Below, in pieces: positions 41,945 through 50,869 of a DNA stretch of 64,000 nt. A program made the position numbers and the translations under genes. The stretch is from an uncultured Methanobrevibacter sp. (GTDB lineage Archaea > Methanobacteriota > Methanobacteria > Methanobacteriales > Methanobacteriaceae): NCBI RefSeq assembly GCF_900314615.1, contig NZ_OMWA01000007.1, positions 1 through 64,000 of the forward strand, in the 5' to 3' direction. The notes beneath the pieces were generated by a model. The model was not told where the DNA came from. It made no database searches and saw nothing but the letters and a program-made list of their open reading frames with translations. Within the stretch, counting starts at the first letter, position 1; each line of letters starts with the position of its first letter.

Positions 41945-42679
41945 ATGATCGTAATGTCCATTGCAGGTGTTGACCCGTCAGCAGGAGCAGGAGTGTTTGC
42001 AGATTTGAAGACATTTCAGGCTATCGGAGTTTATGGAACTGGAATTGTAACTGCTTTAACAGCTCAAAATCCATACAAATTCTTTTCAACACTACCTGTC
42101 AGTGAAGCATACATTGAAGAGCAGATTGATGCAGTAATGGATTCATATGAAGTTGAATTTATCAAAACAGGGATGCTCTATTCACCGGAAATTATAAAAC
42201 TGGTTTCTGGAAAAATTAAGGAATATGGCCTGAAAGCAGTTGTTGATCCGGTTATGGTTGCAACTTCAGGCGGAGACCTTACAAAGGAAGATATTGCAAA
42301 ATCTCTGAATAAACATCTGCTTCCAAATTCCATTTTAACAACACCAAACATTGCCGAAGCCGAAAAACTGACAGGTATGAAAATCGATTCAAAGGAAAGT
42401 GCAGAGAAAGCTTCCAAACTGATTAAATGTGATAACCTGATTACCGGAGGACATCTTGACGGCCTTAACACTATCAGCATAAGCGGCGAAGTTACATTTA
42501 AAAAGCAGGAACTGATTGAAACCGAAAACCTTCACGGTACCGGATGTAACCTCTCAGCGGCAATTACTGCGTATCTGGCTCAGAACAATGATTTGAAAAC
42601 CTCCATTTTAAAGTCACTTGACTATGTATACGAAGGCATTAAAAATGGAAACCACGGAACACTGATTGCTAAAATTTAA
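41945..42679 (+). CDS. thiD: Hydroxymethylpyrimidine (phosphate) kinase
   Basis: 244 aa ribokinase-fold enzyme of thiamine synthesis: GVDPSAGAGVFADLKTF (residues 7-23), AVVDPVMVATSGG, LTTPNIAEAEKLTG and the anion hole HGTGCNLSAAITA with the catalytic Cys/Asp region. It lacks the ThiN domain fused in some archaeal ThiD proteins. It follows cofC immediately. Confidence 0.94.
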   Translation: MIVMSIAGVDPSAGAGVFADLKTFQAIGVYGTGIVTALTAQNPYKFFSTLPVSEAYIEEQIDAVMDSYEVEFIKTGMLYSPEIIKLVSGKIKEYGLKAVVDPVMVATSGGDLTKEDIAKSLNKHLLPNSILTTPNIAEAEKLTGMKIDSKESAEKASKLIKCDNLITGGHLDGLNTISISGEVTFKKQELIETENLHGTGCNLSAAITAYLAQNNDLKTSILKSLDYVYEGIKNGNHGTLIAKI

Positions 42680-42750
42680 CCATTATTAATCTCAAAGTAA
42701 GTTTGAAATTACTTATTTCTTTTTATACTCTTTTTTACAATATTATCTTT

Positions 42751-43743
42751 ATGAAAACAATATTCGATAAATGCAAATTAGGGAATTTAAATCTCAAAAG
42801 TCGCATCATTAGAACCGGGCTTTGGGAGTCCCAGCAATGCGATTTGGATGCAATATATGAAAGATACGAAAAGATTGCTTCAAGCGGCGTTGGACTGATA
42901 ACTTCAGAGTTATATTCAATATATCCTAAGGACAAATTCAGCGAACATTCATTTAAAATGAACAATCTCAATTTCATGACAATGGCAAGAAAACTGGCTG
43001 AAATTACACACAGCTACGACGTACCCATTCTGGGCCAGGTCGAATTCATCAAATATAACCGGGGACATGATTTGGATATTGCAGTAAATGATTTGACAAT
43101 GGATGATATCCGCAAAATACAATCAGACATAATTGAAGCTGCTCAAAAACTTCAGGTTGCAGGTTTTGACGGTATACAGTTATCTATCGGAAACAATTTC
43201 TACTTATCCAAGTTCATCAACCCTTATTATAACCAGAGAAATGACAATTATGGAGGAAATGTCTTCAACAGAATGAGACTTGTTCTGGAACTGGTTAAAG
43301 TGATGAAAGACAATCTTGATTTGCACATTTCATGTAAGGTAAACACTTTTGATGAGAGAAAAGACGGATTTGATTCCCATGAAAGTCTTGAAGCATGCAA
43401 ACTGCTTGAAAAGGTAGGTGTCGATTCAATTCAGGTAACAAGGCCTCTTTCACCATTATATTTCACAAAAAAATTATCCGGTGAAGATGAACTTATCAAC
43501 TACACAAAAAAACTTATTGACAGTGTTGATGTTCCGGTTATTGTCGGCGGCGGATTCGATGACATGAACCACATGAACGACATACTGAACAGAACAGATA
43601 TAGAATTCATGTCCATGTACAGGCCGTTTGTTGCAAAAAATGATTTTTTAAAAGACTGGAAAACTAATGCTGAAAGCAAATCAAGATGCCTCAAGTGCAA
43701 TAACTGCTATAGAACTAAAACAAGCACATGTTATCATTACTAA
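42751..43743 (+). CDS. Old-yellow-enzyme-type FMN oxidoreductase
   Basis: ATG 42751 (MKTIFDKCKLGNLNLKSRI) matches where the family starts, so the 16 residues before it are not included (330 aa). A TIM barrel with FMN contacts (RIIRTGLWES, GQVEF, GFDGIQLSIGNNFYLSKFINPYYNQR) and the C-terminal VIVGGGFDDM. The family's His/Asn pair appears as S/N-N, and a Cys-rich end (CLKCNNCYRTKTSTC) may bind a metal or Fe-S cluster. The reaction is unknown, probably reduction of an activated alkene or disulfide. Confidence 0.85.
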   Translation: MKTIFDKCKLGNLNLKSRIIRTGLWESQQCDLDAIYERYEKIASSGVGLITSELYSIYPKDKFSEHSFKMNNLNFMTMARKLAEITHSYDVPILGQVEFIKYNRGHDLDIAVNDLTMDDIRKIQSDIIEAAQKLQVAGFDGIQLSIGNNFYLSKFINPYYNQRNDNYGGNVFNRMRLVLELVKVMKDNLDLHISCKVNTFDERKDGFDSHESLEACKLLEKVGVDSIQVTRPLSPLYFTKKLSGEDELINYTKKLIDSVDVPVIVGGGFDDMNHMNDILNRTDIEFMSMYRPFVAKNDFLKDWKTNAESKSRCLKCNNCYRTKTSTCYHY

Positions 43744-43776
43744 AAAAAAAAGAATTATGGAGAATTAGTTTATAAA

Positions 43777-44529
43777 CTATTCTTCCATGTTTAAATCTTT
43801 TACAATGGATTCCTGAAGCTTTATAAATTCAGGAGAGTCCCTTCTTCTTGGCCTTTCAATGTCAACGTCAACGACATAAGCAATACGGCCAGGATTTTTA
43901 TCAAGAATCACTATTTTATCTGCAAGATATACCGCTTCATCCACATCGTGAGTTACAAAAACGATTGTATTTTCAAATCTTTTCCAAACTCCAATCAGCT
44001 GTTCCTGTAACTTATGTCTATTTTGCATATCCAATGCAGAAAACGGCTCATCCATAAGCAAGATAGGTGAATGGTTAAGCAAGGATCTAATAATTGCAAC
44101 CCTTTGTTTCATACCACCTGAAAGTTCATGAGGATAGCTATCTTTAAAGTCAATTAAACCGACACTTTTAAGATATCTTTCTGCAGCAGCAATATTTTCT
44201 TCCTTGGAATTTTTAGTTGTCATCTCCAGACCGAAGGTAACATTCTGAAGAACAGTCAGCCATGGGAATAAAGAGTATTGCTGGAAAATAACCGCTCGGT
44301 CACCTGACGGTTTTTTAACTACTTCACCGTTAGCGACTATTTCACCGGAAGTAGGCTGATCAAGACCTGCAATCAGTCTTAGGAGAGTGGTTTTTCCACA
44401 TCCTGAAGGTCCTAAAAGACAAACCAGTTCACCGTCATTAATAGTTAAATTAATATTTTCCAAAACAGATAATTCATCCTTCTTTTTACCTTCAAAGGAT
44501 TTGTTAATATTTTTAACTTCAATTGCCAT
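43777..44529 (-). CDS. ABC transporter ATPase, nitrate/sulfonate/taurine type
   Basis: 250 aa: Walker A GPSGCGKTT (residues 40-48), Q-loop IFQQYSLFPWL, signature LSGGMKQR, Walker B ILLMDEPFSALD and H-loop THDVDEAV. It is of the SsuB/TauB/ThiZ type and works with the permease gene eight bases upstream. No substrate-binding protein gene is present within the window. Substrate uncertain. Confidence 0.92.
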   Translation of the reverse strand: MAIEVKNINKSFEGKKKDELSVLENINLTINDGELVCLLGPSGCGKTTLLRLIAGLDQPTSGEIVANGEVVKKPSGDRAVIFQQYSLFPWLTVLQNVTFGLEMTTKNSKEENIAAAERYLKSVGLIDFKDSYPHELSGGMKQRVAIIRSLLNHSPILLMDEPFSALDMQNRHKLQEQLIGVWKRFENTIVFVTHDVDEAVYLADKIVILDKNPGRIAYVVDVDIERPRRRDSPEFIKLQESIVKDLNMEE

Positions 44530-44537
44530 GATTTCAC

Positions 44538-45287
44538 CTACCAGAATATCCTGTCTTGTGCTTTAGTAAATACGAAGTCAAACACTAAACCGATTAAACC
44601 AATAACCAGCATACCCACTACAGTAGTACCTGTATCGAATAAATTAGTTGCTGTTAAAATCATATAACCTAATCCGCTGCTTGAACCTATCATTTCTGCA
44701 GAGATTGTACACATTAAAGCAATACCAATACCCACTTTCAATCCGGAAACGATGTATGGAACAGCTGAAGGCACTACAATACGTTTTAAGACATTCCAAT
44801 CATTAGCTCCTAAAGTCTGAGCTGATTCTACTAAAACCTTGTCGGTTCTTTTAACCCCATCAAGAGTATATATCAAAATAGGGAAAACACAACCCATGAA
44901 TATAATAAATACTGCAGGAACTGTACCTATTCCAAACCACAAGATTGAAAATGGAATCCATGCAACAGGAGGAATCGGTCTTAATATACTTATTACAAAA
45001 GTAGCAATATCCTCCAAAGTCTTATACCATCCAAGAAGAATACCTAAAGGAATAGCCACAATTGAAGCCAGTATCAAACCTGCAAATACTTTAAATAATG
45101 TATCAATAGTATTTGTCAAAAGTTTTCCATTCTCAATAACAACCCATGCGGAATTTAAAACATCCAAAGGACCCGGTAAGATATATGCTGAAAATAATCC
45201 CAAACCGTTGGTGATTAGATACCAGAACAATATTAAAATTACCGGTAAAATTAAAGGAATGAATTTATTTTTATAATTTTCAAACAT
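44538..45287 (-). CDS. ABC transporter permease, nitrate/sulfonate/taurine type
   Basis: 249 aa with six predicted spans and the binding-protein-dependent EAA loop (VESAQTLGANDWNVLKRIVVPSAVPYIVSGLKVGIG) that docks to the ATPase. It is of the SsuC/TauC/ThiX type. The gene order permease-ATPase, with no periplasmic binding protein beside it, is unusual for this family. Sulfonates, pyrimidine thiamine precursors or other small anions are possible. Confidence 0.92.
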   Translation of the reverse strand: MFENYKNKFIPLILPVILILFWYLITNGLGLFSAYILPGPLDVLNSAWVVIENGKLLTNTIDTLFKVFAGLILASIVAIPLGILLGWYKTLEDIATFVISILRPIPPVAWIPFSILWFGIGTVPAVFIIFMGCVFPILIYTLDGVKRTDKVLVESAQTLGANDWNVLKRIVVPSAVPYIVSGLKVGIGIALMCTISAEMIGSSSGLGYMILTATNLFDTGTTVVGMLVIGLIGLVFDFVFTKAQDRIFW

Positions 45288-45349
45288 TTAATCACTTAAT
45301 AAAATTTTTATACATAAATAGTTATGTTATCATATTATAAAAACTTTAA

Positions 45350-45372
45350 AAAAAATAGACTCAAACAAAAAA
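45350..45372 (-). repeat. Copy 1 of a 23-bp A-rich direct repeat (TAGACTCAAAC core)
   Basis: A-run, TAGACTCAAAC, A-run; the same 23 bases occur at 45929-45951. Each copy lies 3' of a small minus-strand membrane-protein gene. It probably belongs to a duplicated gene end or terminator. Confidence 0.45.
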
Positions 45373-45400
45373 AAAGAAAAAAAGAAAAAAAATTAAAAAA

Positions 45401-45628
45401 TTATGCTGTTGTTCCGAAGAAGAAAAATGTGAGTCCAAATGTAGCTACTATTATTATATCAATTATCAGCATAATTACTGCAATGATGATTATATATTTT
45501 GCGTGTTTTTTGATATATTCATCATCACCTTTAACAAAGTACAATACCAAACCGTAAATTAAACCTATAATCGGGAAAAATACTGCAAGAATATAACCAA
45601 GTATTGCAAGAACTGTTCTAGAATCCAC
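45401..45628 (-). CDS. Small two-span membrane protein, 75 aa
   Basis: Two long hydrophobic spans (residues 6-30 and 42-70: LAILGYILAVFFPIIGLIYGLVLYFV; KYIIIIAVIMLIIDIIIVATFGL) with a charged loop GDDEYIKKHA between them. It resembles DUF4190/DUF4870-type small membrane proteins. GGAGGTG precedes the ATG. Function unknown. Confidence 0.72.
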   Translation of the reverse strand: MDSRTVLAILGYILAVFFPIIGLIYGLVLYFVKGDDEYIKKHAKYIIIIAVIMLIIDIIIVATFGLTFFFFGTTA

Positions 45629-45649
45629 TGTTTCACCTCCATATTTATA

Positions 45650-46003
45650 GATTATAATAAATTATGTAAACAATAACTTATAAAATTTATGAATTACAGC
45701 AATGCCATCAATTTTTTCTCTTTTTTTTGTTTGTTGGTGCTTTTATTTTTGTATAAACTAAGTCTTTTTTAGAAATTTCAAGTATTTCTTTCACAGTTCT
45801 GCTTTATCTCTTTTTGATCGTTCACAGTAGTCTTGGCCTTTCTTCTTTGATATTTCCGATGAGATTGTTAATATTGGTTTTGTATTTGTATAGAAAAATT
45901 AGAAAAAATTCTTAGCGTGACGGCATTGAAAAAATAGACTCAAACAAAAAAGAAAAAGAAAAAAAAGAAAATAAATTTTGGAATCACAGATTATTCTAAA
46001 ATC
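45650..46003. other. 350-base gene-free stretch with a possible coding relic
   Basis: Read leftwards, 45760-45920 gives short stretches such as NNLIGNIKEERPRLL and YCERSKRDKAEL that are broken by stops, reminiscent of a decayed transposase or other gene. It ends in the second copy of the TAGACTCAAAC repeat (45929-45951). No intact gene is seen. Confidence 0.35.
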
Positions 46004-46213
46004 TTACTGTGCCAATTTATAAGCATCATAAGCAGCGTAAATTGAGAAAGCTAAAGAAAGAATAGCTAATATTCCAGCGGTAAAGAAAGCTAAAATTGCT
46101 AAAATAATCCATATAACTATAAACTTTAATCCTTTTTGACTGTCATCAAGAAGAATTTGACCTAAACCCGGAATAATAAATGATAATATTGCAGCGACAA
46201 TAGGACTTACCAT
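46004..46213 (-). CDS. Small two-span membrane protein, 69 aa
   Basis: ATG 46213 (MVSPIVAAILSFIIPG) has GGGGGT seven to eight bases upstream; a second ATG at 46228 is possible. Spans at about residues 3-20 and 30-58, with the P-G-L-G-Q motif common in TM2/DUF5683-like proteins. Function unknown. Confidence 0.7.
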   Translation of the reverse strand: MVSPIVAAILSFIIPGLGQILLDDSQKGLKFIVIWIILAILAFFTAGILAILSLAFSIYAAYDAYKLAQ

Positions 46214-46329
46214 GTGTTTTACCCCCATATAAATTAATTATTTATAAATGTGATTAACATCCTTAATAAATCTTTTTTAAAAATAAGCAAAACTGAATGT
46301 TTTTTGAAAAATAAATAAAAAAAGAAAAA

Positions 46330-48477
46330 TTATGAAGCATCAGCTACTTCAATAGCTTCAACTTCAATATCATTTGAAAAATCACTGTCATTTAAAACAG
46401 ATTTTGTACTCATCGCACCGAAAAGCATTGTGGATAAGTTATGTATCATTGAAGATGTTGACGGTGGAATAACACCCAATACCCCCAATACTAAAAGAGA
46501 ACCGTTTACTGCTACAATATTGTGGTAGTTGGAGTTGATTTTATCAAGCATTCCTGTACTGAGTTTTCTTAAAGTTACAAGGTCGTATAAATCATCTGAC
46601 AGCAGTGATATGTCTGCAACTTCACGTGCAATGTCGGATGAATGTTTCATTGAAACAGACACATCCGCAGCTGCAAGTGCAGGTGAATCGTTAATTCCGT
46701 CTCCGACCATGATTACGGTTTTACCGTCTGCTTTGAGTTCTTCAACAATTCTTGATTTGTCTTCCGGAAGGACCTGTGACCTATATTCTGTGATTCCAAG
46801 TGCTTTAGCTCCTGCTTTTGCACCGCTTTCACTGTCACCGGTAAGCATTATGACATTTTCAATGCCTAATGACTTAAGCTCTTCAATGACATATTTTGCC
46901 TCTTCCCTTACAGGATCATCAATGCAGATTAATCCTTCAAGTTTTCCGTCGATTGCAAGATATACTACAGAATGTTCAGCAACTTCTTTTTCTATCTTTT
47001 TCTCCTGACGTTTGGTGACTTTTACGTTTTCATCATCAAACAGGAAGTGTCTGGATCCTATTACTGCACGTTTGCCGTCATATTCTGTTACAATACCATG
47101 AGCAACAATGTATTCAACTTCACTGTGGTCTTCCTCATGCTTGAGACCTTCCTCTTCAGCCTGTTTTACAATAGCTGTAGCGATACTGTGTGCAAAGTGC
47201 TCCTCGATACATGCGGCCATTCTTAGAATATCATCGCGTTTGTATTTGCTTGACATTGGAATAACTTCAACAACTTTTGGAGTTGCATTTGTCAGTGTTC
47301 CGGTCTTGTCAAATACTATTGTATCTGCATTTGCATATGCTTCTAGGAATTTTCCTCCCTTAATCATCATTCTGTTGTCTGATGCTTCACGCATTGCAGA
47401 GATGATTGACAGAGGAGTAGTCAGCTTAATTGCACATGAGAAATCAACCATAAGTACAGACAACGCTTTTGATGCGTCTCTTGTAATCAGATATGTCAGT
47501 GCAGTTGCAAGGAAACTGTAAGGAACAATTGAATCAGCAAGCCTTTCAGCCTTACTTTGTGTATCAGCCTTAAGCTCTTCTGAGTTTTCAATCAGATCAA
47601 TGATTTTGTTTAATCTGGTTTCCTTGTTCATTGAGTAAACTTCAACAATGATATTTCCTTCTTCGATAACAGTTCCGGCATGAACTGTTTTTCCTTCTGC
47701 TTTATGGACCGCCAATGGTTCTCCAGTCATGGAGGCTTCGTTAACCATTGCCTCGCCGTCAACTACTTTACCATCCACAGGAATTACATCTCCCATGTGG
47801 ATTTTGATTTTATCTCCTTTTCTGATTTCCATTGCAGAAACCTGTTTTTCTTCACCATCGTCTCCGACTACCCAGACTGTATCAATATTTAAAGCTAAAC
47901 TGTCTTTTAAAGTACTTTTAGCTTTCTGTACTGTGTAGTCTTCTAAAGCGTCGGAGATAGACAATAAGAACATCATTGAGCTTGCAGGCTGATATTGTCT
48001 TTGCAATAGAGCCCCTGCAACAGCCGCACCGTCAAGCAGTGCCACATCTATGCGGAAATCAGTCAAGCTGTCCAGACCTTCCCAGATATATTTTGAAGCA
48101 CGGATAATTGTCAGTGCATTTTTAATAGGAAGTGGCAGGAACCATCTTCCAAGCAATCTGCGAGCGGTCATCTTTGCCAATTTTAAATAGAAGTCATCAG
48201 TGATTTCCTTTGAAACCTGAGTTTGTGTAGGTTCTCCTTCAACAAGATCATCCATTGTGAAGCTATTTAAAATTTCAAAAATTTTCTGCTTGTTTTCAGG
48301 GTTTCCATCATAATATATGGTTATACTACCGTTTCTATGAGAAGTAAAAACATCATGGATAAAATCATAATCCAAAAGTAATGAGGCAAGCCCGTAGCCT
48401 TCTTCTTTTGTGAAAGCCCATTGGCCGGCACGGACTCTTAAACGAGGCCCGTTATCATGCATTACTTGATATTTCAT
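46330..48477 (-). CDS. P1B-type heavy-metal P-type ATPase with atypical metal site
   Basis: 715 aa. It has an HMA_2-like N-terminal region (residues 1-75), TGEP actuator loop, phosphorylation site DKTGTLT, MLTGDSES and hinge GDGINDSPALAAADV. The membrane metal motif that is CPC or SPC in most P1B pumps reads F-S-C (VDFSCAIKLTTPLS) here, so the transported metal cannot be predicted. The N-terminus lacks a CxxC metal-binding pair. It is coupled to the DUF6110-like gene upstream and probably exports a transition metal across the cell membrane. Confidence 0.9.
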   Translation of the reverse strand: MKYQVMHDNGPRLRVRAGQWAFTKEEGYGLASLLLDYDFIHDVFTSHRNGSITIYYDGNPENKQKIFEILNSFTMDDLVEGEPTQTQVSKEITDDFYLKLAKMTARRLLGRWFLPLPIKNALTIIRASKYIWEGLDSLTDFRIDVALLDGAAVAGALLQRQYQPASSMMFLLSISDALEDYTVQKAKSTLKDSLALNIDTVWVVGDDGEEKQVSAMEIRKGDKIKIHMGDVIPVDGKVVDGEAMVNEASMTGEPLAVHKAEGKTVHAGTVIEEGNIIVEVYSMNKETRLNKIIDLIENSEELKADTQSKAERLADSIVPYSFLATALTYLITRDASKALSVLMVDFSCAIKLTTPLSIISAMREASDNRMMIKGGKFLEAYANADTIVFDKTGTLTNATPKVVEVIPMSSKYKRDDILRMAACIEEHFAHSIATAIVKQAEEEGLKHEEDHSEVEYIVAHGIVTEYDGKRAVIGSRHFLFDDENVKVTKRQEKKIEKEVAEHSVVYLAIDGKLEGLICIDDPVREEAKYVIEELKSLGIENVIMLTGDSESGAKAGAKALGITEYRSQVLPEDKSRIVEELKADGKTVIMVGDGINDSPALAAADVSVSMKHSSDIAREVADISLLSDDLYDLVTLRKLSTGMLDKINSNYHNIVAVNGSLLVLGVLGVIPPSTSSMIHNLSTMLFGAMSTKSVLNDSDFSNDIEVEAIEVADAS

Positions 48478-48501
48478 TTTAATAACCTTGAATAAGTTTA
48501 T

Positions 48502-48768
48502 TTAATCTTTAGATTCAATGTAGATTTCTTTTTTATCTTCAGCGTGAGCATCATCAACAATATCTTCAGCGTTTTCTTTCATGTCCTGGAAGCATTCTTC
48601 AGCATCCTTTTTAGCAGACATTACAGATGCCATACCTTTGGTAGCTGCATCTTTAACTGTTTTGGATTCGAGTATTTTTTTACCGATTAAAGCGGTTGCA
48701 ACTCCTGCTGCAAAAATTAAAGCATGTTTATGTTCTACACATTTGTCAATTATTTCATTACGTTCCAT
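48502..48768 (-). CDS. DUF6110-like small protein, P-type ATPase partner
   Basis: 88 aa with a short N-terminal hydrophobic stretch (HALIFAAGVATALIGKKIL), a Lys/Ala helix (TVKDAATKGMASVMSAKKDAEE) and an acidic His-containing tail (EDIVDDAHAEDKKE). Small proteins of this type are encoded next to HMA_2-type P-type ATPases, as here with 24 bases between. It may be a metal chaperone or regulator of the pump; that is inferred from linkage. Confidence 0.75.
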   Translation of the reverse strand: MERNEIIDKCVEHKHALIFAAGVATALIGKKILESKTVKDAATKGMASVMSAKKDAEECFQDMKENAEDIVDDAHAEDKKEIYIESKD

Positions 48769-48784
48769 TTTTATACCATCCTTT

Positions 48785-49105
48785 TTTTAAAAAAAAATTG
48801 AAGCCTTTTAGACCCCAATATTAAATCAATTTATTATTTTATTACCGGTACAAAAACTTCCGCTCAGCATAAAAGTGATTTGAACCCGATGACAAAACTT
48901 ATGCAAACCTAAAAATTATATTTATTTTACATGAGTTATTTGACAATATAAATTAAATAAATTATTATATATAAATAATTCGATTGATAAATTGGTTTTA
49001 GGCTAATAAAAGTATTTTTATTAGGTTATACTAAAAAATAATTTATGTAAGACAAAATAATTTTTAGTTTTTCCAAAAAAAATTACTGAAAAAATACTTT
49101 AAAAA
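48785..49105. other. 320-base gene-free stretch
   Basis: AT-rich, no intact frame or RNA gene seen. It contains the promoter for the leftward ATPase operon (TATA-like sequences around 48940-48975) and the 3' end of the ferredoxin transcript. Confidence 0.4.
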
Positions 49106-49384
49106 TCATAACCTCACTTGAGTTAAAGAACGAGACGGACATTTGACTATACACTCAAGACATTGCCTGCAACGCCTATTGTTTAGTGTCCAAGTCCTGT
49201 TGTGCCTGCTGACTGTTATAGCATTTACCGGACAGAGCATTTGGCATTTACCGCATAATGTGCATCTGTGAATATCATTTCCTATTCTCCATCTGGATTT
49301 ATAAGATGATGCCAACAATTCTGAAAAAACAAATTTACCAATTTCAAGGCCAATTGAATGGCCTCCACCATGTCTTGCTCTCAT
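49106..49384 (-). CDS. 2[4Fe-4S] ferredoxin-domain protein, 92 aa
   Basis: GGAGTG six bases before ATG 49384 favours that start. The N-terminus (MRARHGGGHSIGLEIGKFVFSELLASS) is basic and amphipathic. Two clusters follow: HRCTLCGKCQMLCPVNAI and RRCRQCLECIVKCPSRSL, each C-x2-C-x2-C-x3-C-P. It carries electrons between redox enzymes; partners are unknown. A perfect palindrome overlapping its promoter suggests control by a metal-dependent repressor. Confidence 0.88.
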   Translation of the reverse strand: MRARHGGGHSIGLEIGKFVFSELLASSYKSRWRIGNDIHRCTLCGKCQMLCPVNAITVSRHNRTWTLNNRRCRQCLECIVKCPSRSLTQVRL

Positions 49385-49401
49385 AATACACTCCACAATT
49401 T

Positions 49402-49453
49402 TTAGGTATACCTAATTATATTGTCAATATTATATAAATATTTTGGAATACCT
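49402..49453 (-). promoter_or_regulatory. DtxR/IdeR-like palindrome at the ferredoxin promoter
   Basis: TTAGGTATACCTAA (49402-49415) is a perfect 14-bp palindrome 18 bases before the ferredoxin start. A second, imperfect site (GGAATACCTAA) lies at 49443-49453, with TATATAAT between them. The sequence resembles the TTAGGTTAG-CTAACCTAA boxes of iron-responsive DtxR-family repressors. The divergent CPBP gene may share the control. Confidence 0.6.
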
Positions 49454-49512
49454 AAATTTTAGAAAATAAGTTTAAATAGGATGCAAATGTAAAGAATAGA
49501 TATGGTGAAAAC

Positions 49513-50445
49513 TTGAGTGAAAACAAGAAATTTTTCTCAAAAATAGGATTTAATTACCTGATTTTAGGTATTTCGGCTATAATACTGCAAGTAGTCCTGA
49601 TGAATGTGGCATCATTAGCAAATATTGACATATTCAGCAATTACAACATCCTGACAATATTTACAGCAGTCTGCAACTACCTGCTGCCGTTGCCGATTAT
49701 CATATATCTTATGAAACGGATTGAAAGTGAAAGCATTGAAAAGCACTCACTGAGCATCAAAACATTTCTGAAATACTTTGCTGTAACACTTACGTTAATG
49801 TGGGCCGGAAACATTATCGGACTGGTCATTACAATCCTTTTAGGAGGCCTAACACAGACAAGCATTTCAAATCCTGTTCAGGATATGATAAACTCAACAA
49901 ACATCTGGCTGAATCTCCTGCTAATCAGCATAATCGGACCTGTATTTGAAGAGTTTTTCTTCAGAAAGCTTCTGGTAGACAGAACAATCAAATATGGTGC
50001 CCGAGTCAGCATAATACTCTCAGCAGTGATATTCGGATTTTTCCACGGAAACCTCAATCAGTTCTTCTATGCGTTTTTCATCGGAGGATTTTTCGCATAT
50101 GTCTACATTAAAACCGGAAACATCATCTATCCCATTTTACTGCATATTGCTGTAAATCTTATGGGATCTGTTGTAAGCCTGTTTGTCACAACAAGCGTTG
50201 AGACAATAACTTCAGGAACAGTCTATCCCGCAGACCTTGCGATAGTGCTGATTTATATTTTAATTGTAGTAATTTCATTCGTGATTGGGATGGTTTGCCT
50301 TGCAAACTATGATAAATACAGATTCTACGGTCTTAAAACAAAAATAGGACTGACACATCCAATTAAAACAATGTTTTTAAACTATGGGATGATTTTATTT
50401 ATAGTGTTTTGCCTAATTGAAATAATACATCAGTTGATAGGCTAA
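49513..50445 (+). CDS. CPBP-family intramembrane metalloprotease
   Basis: A TTG start at 49513 with GGTGA four bases upstream gives 310 aa. Eight or so spans are visible. The Abi/CAAX motifs are all present: EEFFFRK (residues 135-142), FGFFHGN and HIAVNLMGS. Members cleave prenylated or other membrane proteins, and some protect cells from peptides. Its promoter region is shared with the divergent ferredoxin gene. Substrate unknown. Confidence 0.88.
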   Translation: MSENKKFFSKIGFNYLILGISAIILQVVLMNVASLANIDIFSNYNILTIFTAVCNYLLPLPIIIYLMKRIESESIEKHSLSIKTFLKYFAVTLTLMWAGNIIGLVITILLGGLTQTSISNPVQDMINSTNIWLNLLLISIIGPVFEEFFFRKLLVDRTIKYGARVSIILSAVIFGFFHGNLNQFFYAFFIGGFFAYVYIKTGNIIYPILLHIAVNLMGSVVSLFVTTSVETITSGTVYPADLAIVLIYILIVVISFVIGMVCLANYDKYRFYGLKTKIGLTHPIKTMFLNYGMILFIVFCLIEIIHQLIG

Positions 50446-50469
50446 AAAAAATTTAAAAAGAAAAGATTA

Positions 50470-50820
50470 TCAAGCTTTATCTTCTCTTTCTTCTTCGATT
50501 GCTTCAGTAACGCTGTTTAAAATCTGAAGTGATTTGGAAAATGCAGGCATACCTGAAGTTAAAAGGACAACTCTTAAAACGTCAACAATTTCTTCTTTAG
50601 TAATACCTAATACTTCAATAGCGCTTCTGATTTGTTTTTTGGTAGCTCTTGGATCTGCACGGGAAGCAGTAATACCAATGGCAATCAGTTTTTGAGTTTT
50701 ATAATCCAATACTTTACCGTCCCAGACAGTTTCATTAATGTTGGATACCAAATCAAACAGGTCCGGATGGCTGTCTTTTAACTCTCTTATACCTTTGCCG
50801 TAATATACATCGCCTTTCAT
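50470..50820 (-). CDS. Carboxymuconolactone decarboxylase-like (AhpD fold) protein
   Basis: 116 aa all-helical AhpD fold with KTQKLIAIGITASRADPRATKKQIRSAIEVLGITKEEI and VLRVVLLTSGMPAF. The redox C-x2-C of AhpD is missing (ADPRAT instead), so it is not a thiol peroxidase partner. It is similar in size to methanogen CMD proteins of unknown role. It lies directly outside the second recombinase's att-like site. Confidence 0.85.
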   Translation of the reverse strand: MKGDVYYGKGIRELKDSHPDLFDLVSNINETVWDGKVLDYKTQKLIAIGITASRADPRATKKQIRSAIEVLGITKEEIVDVLRVVLLTSGMPAFSKSLQILNSVTEAIEEEREDKA

Positions 50821-50869
50821 AAAGATAGTATGAAAGTTGTCATACTTATAGATTTTGTCGGAAAAATAT

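Noticed and set aside
45324..45557. 77-codon Lys-rich plus-strand frame
   Set aside because: Product of the A-rich repeat region and antisense to the membrane-protein gene at 45401-45628.
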